From Alcanivorax sp. (GTDB lineage: Bacteria > Pseudomonadota > Gammaproteobacteria > Pseudomonadales > Alcanivoracaceae), in contig SLJS01000385.1 in the NCBI GenBank assembly GCA_007135015.1, positions 1 through 9,135 on the forward strand: a DNA stretch of 9,135 bases. The letters run 5' to 3'. Every line of letters starts with the position of its first letter. The first letter of the stretch is position 1. Under the pieces are notes generated by a model that was given only the letters and a program-made list of their open reading frames with translations, ran no database searches and had not been told where the DNA came from. A program made the position numbers and the translations under genes. This document shows positions 5,819-9,135 of this stretch, in pieces.

Positions 5819-5894
5819 GATGGTCTCCGGTTCAGGTCTCTGTTAAATCATTCCGCAGGTCGGACAGTCTGCATCGCACCCTGGATTATGCTGG

Positions 5895-5966
5895 GTAGGA
5901 GCGCTGCTTGCAGCGCGAATCCGCGCGGGCGTTCTGGGAAATTCGCGCTGCGAGCAGCGCTCCTAC
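5895..5966. repeat. REP doublet (BIME-like) with GTAG heads
   Basis: Two 26-base units (5895-5920 and, inverted, 5941-5966) match at 25 of 26 positions and are separated by 20 bases. Each starts GTAGGA, contains a perfect 7-bp hairpin (GCGCTGC, a two-base loop TT or GA, GCAGCGC) and ends GAAT. The GTAG head plus hairpin is the hallmark of RAYT-transposase-associated REP sequences such as the GTAG repeats of Stenotrophomonas. Their inverted pairing resembles a BIME. No RAYT gene is in the window. Confidence 0.85.
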
Positions 5967-5998
5967 AGCGCTCGGCCGGTGGAAGAAGCAGATCAATG

Positions 5999-6745
5999 TC
6001 AGGTCATGCGCTTTACCCAGGAAAGCGGCAGGTTGCGCATGGCGAATCCGATCGGTTTCCAGGGCCAGGGCGGTACACTGGCGTTGTCGACTTCCCGTTC
6101 TATGGCGCGGACCAGCGCGCGGCAGCCGGTCTTCTGGTCCACGATGAACGGAGCGTTCTGGACCTCTTCGTTGAGCTCGGTGCGGATGTAGCCCGGATAG
6201 AGAGTGCTCACCTTGATGGGCTTTCCGATCATCTCCTGGCGAATGCCCTCGGCCAGGGTGGCCACGCCCGCCTTGGTGGCGGCATAGGTGGTCATGTTCT
6301 TGCGCATGCCGCGAAAGGCGCTCATCGACGAAATGATGACCAGGTGTCCGTCGTTCTGCTCCCGGAAGATTTCCATGGCGGCTTCGCACTGTGCCAGCGC
6401 CGCCACGAAATTGGTTTCCGCGGTCTGGCGGTTGGCGTAGAAATAGCCCGTGCCCAGTGGCTGGCCCTTGCCGATGCCCGCGTTGATGATGATGCGGTCC
6501 AGTGTTCCCAGATCATCGCGGAACGCCCGGAAAACCTCGAACACCTGCTCGTAGTCGAGCACATCCAGGGCACGAATGGAGATGATGATCTGCGGATGAT
6601 CCTTTTCGATTTCCGCCTTGAGCGCTTCCAGCCGATCCATTCGCCGGGCGCACAACGCCAGGTTGCAGCCGCGTTCGGCGAACTCCCGGGCCATGCCTTC
6701 GCCCAGCCCGGAGCTCGCGCCGGTGATCAGGATGTTCTTGCGCAT
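5999..6745 (-). CDS. Short-chain dehydrogenase/reductase (SDR)
   Basis: This 248-residue classical SDR has the nucleotide-binding motif TGASSGLG (8-15) and the adenine-contacting DV (61-62). NAG is at 88-90, a helix-4 Asn at 112 and the catalytic YAATK (Tyr154, Lys158), with a serine in ISSMS (S140 or S142; the spacing to Tyr is about one residue longer than usual). ALCARR after the second strand (R34, R35) suggests NADP(H). Such enzymes oxidise alcohols or reduce carbonyls; the substrate is not evident. A strong AAGGGAGGA Shine-Dalgarno run lies four bases before the ATG at 6745, and a possible promoter (6772-6800) sits in the 88-base gap after the phosphatase-fold gene. It is the fourth gene of the minus-strand block and probably acts with the neighbouring acyl/lipid enzymes. 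Confidence 0.93.
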   Translation of the reverse strand: MRKNILITGASSGLGEGMAREFAERGCNLALCARRMDRLEALKAEIEKDHPQIIISIRALDVLDYEQVFEVFRAFRDDLGTLDRIIINAGIGKGQPLGTGYFYANRQTAETNFVAALAQCEAAMEIFREQNDGHLVIISSMSAFRGMRKNMTTYAATKAGVATLAEGIRQEMIGKPIKVSTLYPGYIRTELNEEVQNAPFIVDQKTGCRALVRAIEREVDNASVPPWPWKPIGFAMRNLPLSWVKRMT

Positions 6746-6771
6746 GGTGTCCTCCCTTGCTCTGTCGTGCA

Positions 6772-6800
6772 GAGATACGTCGTTGCGGTGAAACCGTCAA
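6772..6800 (-). promoter_or_regulatory. Possible sigma-70 promoter for the SDR gene
   Basis: On the minus strand, TTGACG (6795-6800, 5/6 match to -35) is followed after exactly 17 bases by TATCTC (6772-6777), a poor 3/6 -10. It would give a leader of about 20 bases. The spacing is ideal but the -10 is weak. Confidence 0.3.
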
Positions 6801-6833
6801 TGTCCCGCGGGGCCATTCTCCGCTCCCGGCGGG

Positions 6834-7526
6834 TCACCGGTAGGTAAGCAAGTGCCGCCTGGGTCCCTCGAAATGCCCGTGTTCATTGAACGTGCTCAGA
6901 TGCAGGCCGCCGGAGCCGTAGACCACCTTGGTGACGGTGGCGTTGGCGATCACGCGGTTGAGCCTGCGCCACTGCTCTGGCGGCATCCCCCAGAGCTCCT
7001 GGACCACGGCACTGATGGCCCCGCCGGAGGTATAGACCAGCGCGGTGCGCGAGCGGCCGAGGTCGCTGACCAGATCCTCCAGTCCCTGACGCACGCGCTT
7101 TCGGAACTGCGGCCAGGTCTCGCGGTACTCGTGGTCGTATTCGCCGCTGACCCATCGGTCCAGGGCCTTTTCGAACATCTCCTGGAAGGCCGCCGCCGGG
7201 CGCAGGGTGCGCGCCAGATCCGCCAGCATGATCGGGCGGATCGCATAGGCGGGCTTCAGCCGGGTGATCAGCTCCAGATGGTCGTATTCATTCCAGCGCT
7301 CATCCTGGTGCCAGTCCGGCTTGCGGCCCATGGCCTTGAGGCTGTGCAGGGCGGTTTCATGGTGGCGTTTCATGGCACCGGAGATTACCCGGTCCACCTG
7401 CTCCAGCCTGGGCGCCAGGCTTTCGCCCAGCACACTGCTCTGTTCCACGCCCAGCCGCGACAACTGATCGTAGTTGCGGCGCCCGGCCGATGCCTGGCCG
7501 TGGCGTATCAGATAGATGGCGCCCAT
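6834..7526 (-). CDS. Histidine-phosphatase-superfamily protein with altered second catalytic His
   Basis: This 230-residue protein opens with the superfamily motif IYLIRHGQAS (R8, H9, G10), where His9 is the residue phosphorylated in active members. SGAMKRHHETA (49-59) supplies the usual second arginine region (R54), and WNEYDH gives the likely acid Glu80. Where active members have VSHGG, this protein reads VYTSGG (164-169), so the second pocket histidine is a serine. It may be a subfamily with altered activity, or a protein that binds rather than hydrolyses phosphate. The start at 7526 is preferred because AAAGGA lies eight bases upstream; the GTG at 7550 lies upstream of that ribosome-binding site. 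It is 44 bases downstream of the phosphotransferase gene and probably cotranscribed with it, so a phosphorylated metabolite from that enzyme is a possible substrate (inference). Confidence 0.88.
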   Translation of the reverse strand: MGAIYLIRHGQASAGRRNYDQLSRLGVEQSSVLGESLAPRLEQVDRVISGAMKRHHETALHSLKAMGRKPDWHQDERWNEYDHLELITRLKPAYAIRPIMLADLARTLRPAAAFQEMFEKALDRWVSGEYDHEYRETWPQFRKRVRQGLEDLVSDLGRSRTALVYTSGGAISAVVQELWGMPPEQWRRLNRVIANATVTKVVYGSGGLHLSTFNEHGHFEGPRRHLLTYR

Positions 7527-7570
7527 CAGTAATCCTTTCGTGAGTCCCACGGCAGCGAGCCGTGATGTGG

Positions 7571-8668
7571 TCAGCCCGCCCTGCGAATCAGCCGTTTACT
7601 GCGGTGATGCAGGTAATGATTGGCGATCCAGAAAGTCTTGAATGCAGGATTGCGGGTCTGCTTGTGATGATAGCGATAGTAGATTTGCTGGATGATCACC
7701 GCCAGTCTGAACAGGCCATAGACTTCGTAGAAGGTCCAGTTGTCCGGCCTGAGGTTCATCCGGTCACAGTAGTACTCCACCACTTCCTCGCGCCGGAGCA
7801 TGCCCGGCAGATTGGTGGGCTGGCGGCGCAGCATGTGATACAGGCGGTCATCGTCGTCCTGGACCCAGTAGGACATCACGCAGCCGAGTTCCATCAGCGG
7901 ATCCCCCAGGGTGGCCATTTCCCAGTCCAGCACGCCGATGATCCGCTGGGGGTCCTCGGGGTCGAGTACCACATTGTCGAAACGGAAATCGTTGTGGATG
8001 ATGCAGGTGCCCACGTCATCGGGCATGTTGGCGTGCAGCCAGTCGCGCACGCGACGCCAGCGCGGCGCGTTCCAGGTCAGCGACTTCTCACAGCGGTCGC
8101 TCCAGCCGCGGATCTGGCGCTCCACATAGCCGGCGCCCTTGCCCAGGTCCTCCAGGCCGGCTGCCCGGTAATCCACCTTGTGCAGATCCACCAGCCGGTC
8201 GATGACACTGGTGCACAGGCTGCGTGCCTGTTGCGGGTCGAGCTCCATCCCTTCGGGAAGATCGGACCGCAGGATCATTCCCTTGATGCGCTCCATGACA
8301 TAGAAGTCGCAACCCATTACGCTTTCATCGGTGCACAGCGCCACCATGTCCGGCACCACCGGATACACCGGCTTGAGCGCGGACTGGACGCGGTATTCGC
8401 GCACCATGTCGTGGGCGCTCTTCGCCTTGTGCCCGAAAGGCGGCCGGCGCAGGATCAGGTCCCGGTCCGGATAGCGAAGCAGGTAGGTCAGGTTGGAGGC
8501 GCCGCCCGGGAACTGACGGATCTCGGGAAGTTCGCCGGGCAGGTCCGGAACCTGCTCGCGCAGCCATTCATGTACGCGCGCGGCATCAAGCTGGTCGTCT
8601 TCGCGCACCGTTTTAGCCTGATCGATCCATTTCTCCCGGTTCGCTGTTTCCTCCACGGCCTTATCCAT
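7571..8668 (-). CDS. APH-family phosphotransferase, ACAD10/11- and LvaA-like
   Basis: This 365-residue kinase-fold protein has the glycine-rich loop FPGGASNLTY (53-62), LILRRPPFGHKAKSAHDMVR (71-90) and YVMERIKG (123-130). The catalytic loop is HNDFRFDN (225-232, Asp227 the likely base), and the metal-binding segment is LDWEMATLGDP (247-257, Asp248). The extended motifs match the kinase domain of ACAD10/ACAD11 and the LvaA family more closely than aminoglycoside phosphotransferases. Those relatives phosphorylate the hydroxyl of 4-hydroxyacyl-CoAs; whether this one does is inference. The ATG at 8668 is preferred over the GTG at 8671 because GGAG lies seven bases before it. The start overlaps the end of the upstream SDR gene by eight bases, indicating an operon. 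No acyl-CoA dehydrogenase partner is in the window. Confidence 0.9.
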   Translation of the reverse strand: MDKAVEETANREKWIDQAKTVREDDQLDAARVHEWLREQVPDLPGELPEIRQFPGGASNLTYLLRYPDRDLILRRPPFGHKAKSAHDMVREYRVQSALKPVYPVVPDMVALCTDESVMGCDFYVMERIKGMILRSDLPEGMELDPQQARSLCTSVIDRLVDLHKVDYRAAGLEDLGKGAGYVERQIRGWSDRCEKSLTWNAPRWRRVRDWLHANMPDDVGTCIIHNDFRFDNVVLDPEDPQRIIGVLDWEMATLGDPLMELGCVMSYWVQDDDDRLYHMLRRQPTNLPGMLRREEVVEYYCDRMNLRPDNWTFYEVYGLFRLAVIIQQIYYRYHHKQTRNPAFKTFWIANHYLHHRSKRLIRRAG

Positions 8669-9135
8669 CACTGCGCTCCAGTTTTTCCTGCAATTGCCGC
8701 CCGGCCCGGGCGACCTGCCAGTTGTACACGAAAGGCACCAGATGTCTTATCCACCACAGGATTCTTCCTTCCTTCTGCGGCAGCACCATGAAACGTTTCC
8801 TTTCCACCGCCCGGATAATGCGCTCGGCTACCTGCCCGGCGGTGAGCGAGCCTCCGGCGATCAGCTTGCGCACCGTCTTTTCCATGGAAGGCTCGGGGGT
8901 ACGCAGCGTCTCGGCCAGATTGGTGGCAAAGAACCCGGGGCAGACCACGGTAGTGTGAATTCCCCGGGGCGCGAGCTCAAAGCGCAGCGTCTCGGAAAGG
9001 GAGACCACCCCGGCCTTGGTAACGTTGTAGGCGCCCATTGCCGGCAGGCTGGCGATGGCGGCCAGCGAGGAAATGTTCACGATATGGCCGCTGCCCTGTG
9101 CCTTGAACAGCGGCGTGAACGCCCGGCAACCGCGC
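8661..9135 (-). CDS. Short-chain dehydrogenase/reductase, C-terminal part (start outside window)
   Basis: The frame is open from the window edge to a TAA at 8661-8663, giving the last 157 residues. It reads RGCRAFTPLFKAQGSGHIVN, then the catalytic serine in ISSLAA, then GAYNVTKAG with Tyr and Lys of the YxxxK motif, followed by SETLRFELAPRGIHTTVVCP and the PGFFATNL cofactor-proximal loop. The C-terminal extension (VLPQKEGRILWWIRHLVPFV) is hydrophobic and may touch membrane or a lipid substrate. The Rossmann TGxxxGxG motif would lie beyond the right edge. It overlaps the phosphotransferase start, so the two are cotranscribed. It is a different enzyme from the SDR at 5999-6745; the two differ in motif details such as YNVTK versus YAATK. 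Confidence 0.92.
   Translation of the reverse strand, partial: RGCRAFTPLFKAQGSGHIVNISSLAAIASLPAMGAYNVTKAGVVSLSETLRFELAPRGIHTTVVCPGFFATNLAETLRTPEPSMEKTVRKLIAGGSLTAGQVAERIIRAVERKRFMVLPQKEGRILWWIRHLVPFVYNWQVARAGRQLQEKLERSDG

Noticed and set aside
5888..6847. 319-codon plus-strand frame opposite the SDR
   Set aside because: It begins inside the REP doublet and is a shadow of the SDR on the minus strand.
7562..8791. 409-codon plus-strand frame opposite the phosphotransferase
   Set aside because: The antisense protein lacks any recognisable domain, and the minus-strand gene has full kinase motifs.

Overview
The window looks like chromosomal DNA of a high-GC gammaproteobacterium. Most genes show strong third-position G/C bias, which also produces long antisense shadow frames. 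The set ubiK, comM and a divergent glnK-amtB is a gammaproteobacterial neighbourhood that I recall from Pseudomonas-type genomes. I cannot fix the genus. There is no sign of phage, insertion sequence, CRISPR, tRNA or rRNA.

Left block (1-2908, minus strand): ubiK (a ubiquinone-biosynthesis accessory factor) overlaps by ATGA the start of a 661-residue ankyrin-repeat protein. That protein has a signal peptide and three C-terminal membrane segments. comM (YifB family) follows 82 bases downstream and runs off the window edge. The ankyrin gene sits between two genes that I remember as close neighbours elsewhere, so it looks like an accessory gene inside a conserved operon.

Central regulatory region (2909-3351, 443 bases, no protein gene accepted): this is the most information-rich non-coding stretch. 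On the plus strand it holds a near-consensus sigma-54 -24/-12 element (3026-3041), a heptamer tandem array, a perfect 15-bp-arm inverted repeat (3085-3117), two abutting NtrC-like 17-mers (3110-3143), an intrinsic terminator (3159-3186), a second, weaker sigma-54 element with correct spacing (3220-3235), and a structured leader before glnK. The simplest reading is nitrogen-regulated control of glnK-amtB. The terminator between the two sigma-54 elements suggests in addition a short nitrogen-regulated RNA of about 136 nt, or an attenuated leader.

glnK-amtB (3352-5010, plus strand): a PII signal protein with the uridylylatable Tyr51, and an ammonium channel with both pore histidines. The operon ends in a strong UUCG-loop terminator (5038-5067).

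Right block (5087-9135, minus strand): in transcription order, a partial SDR oxidoreductase, an APH-type phosphotransferase of the ACAD10/11-LvaA kind, a histidine-phosphatase-fold protein whose second catalytic histidine is replaced by serine, a second SDR, and an exported START-domain protein. A REP doublet with GTAG heads (5895-5966) lies between the last two. Together these suggest acyl-CoA, hydroxy-acid or lipid metabolism, but no substrate can be read from the sequence.
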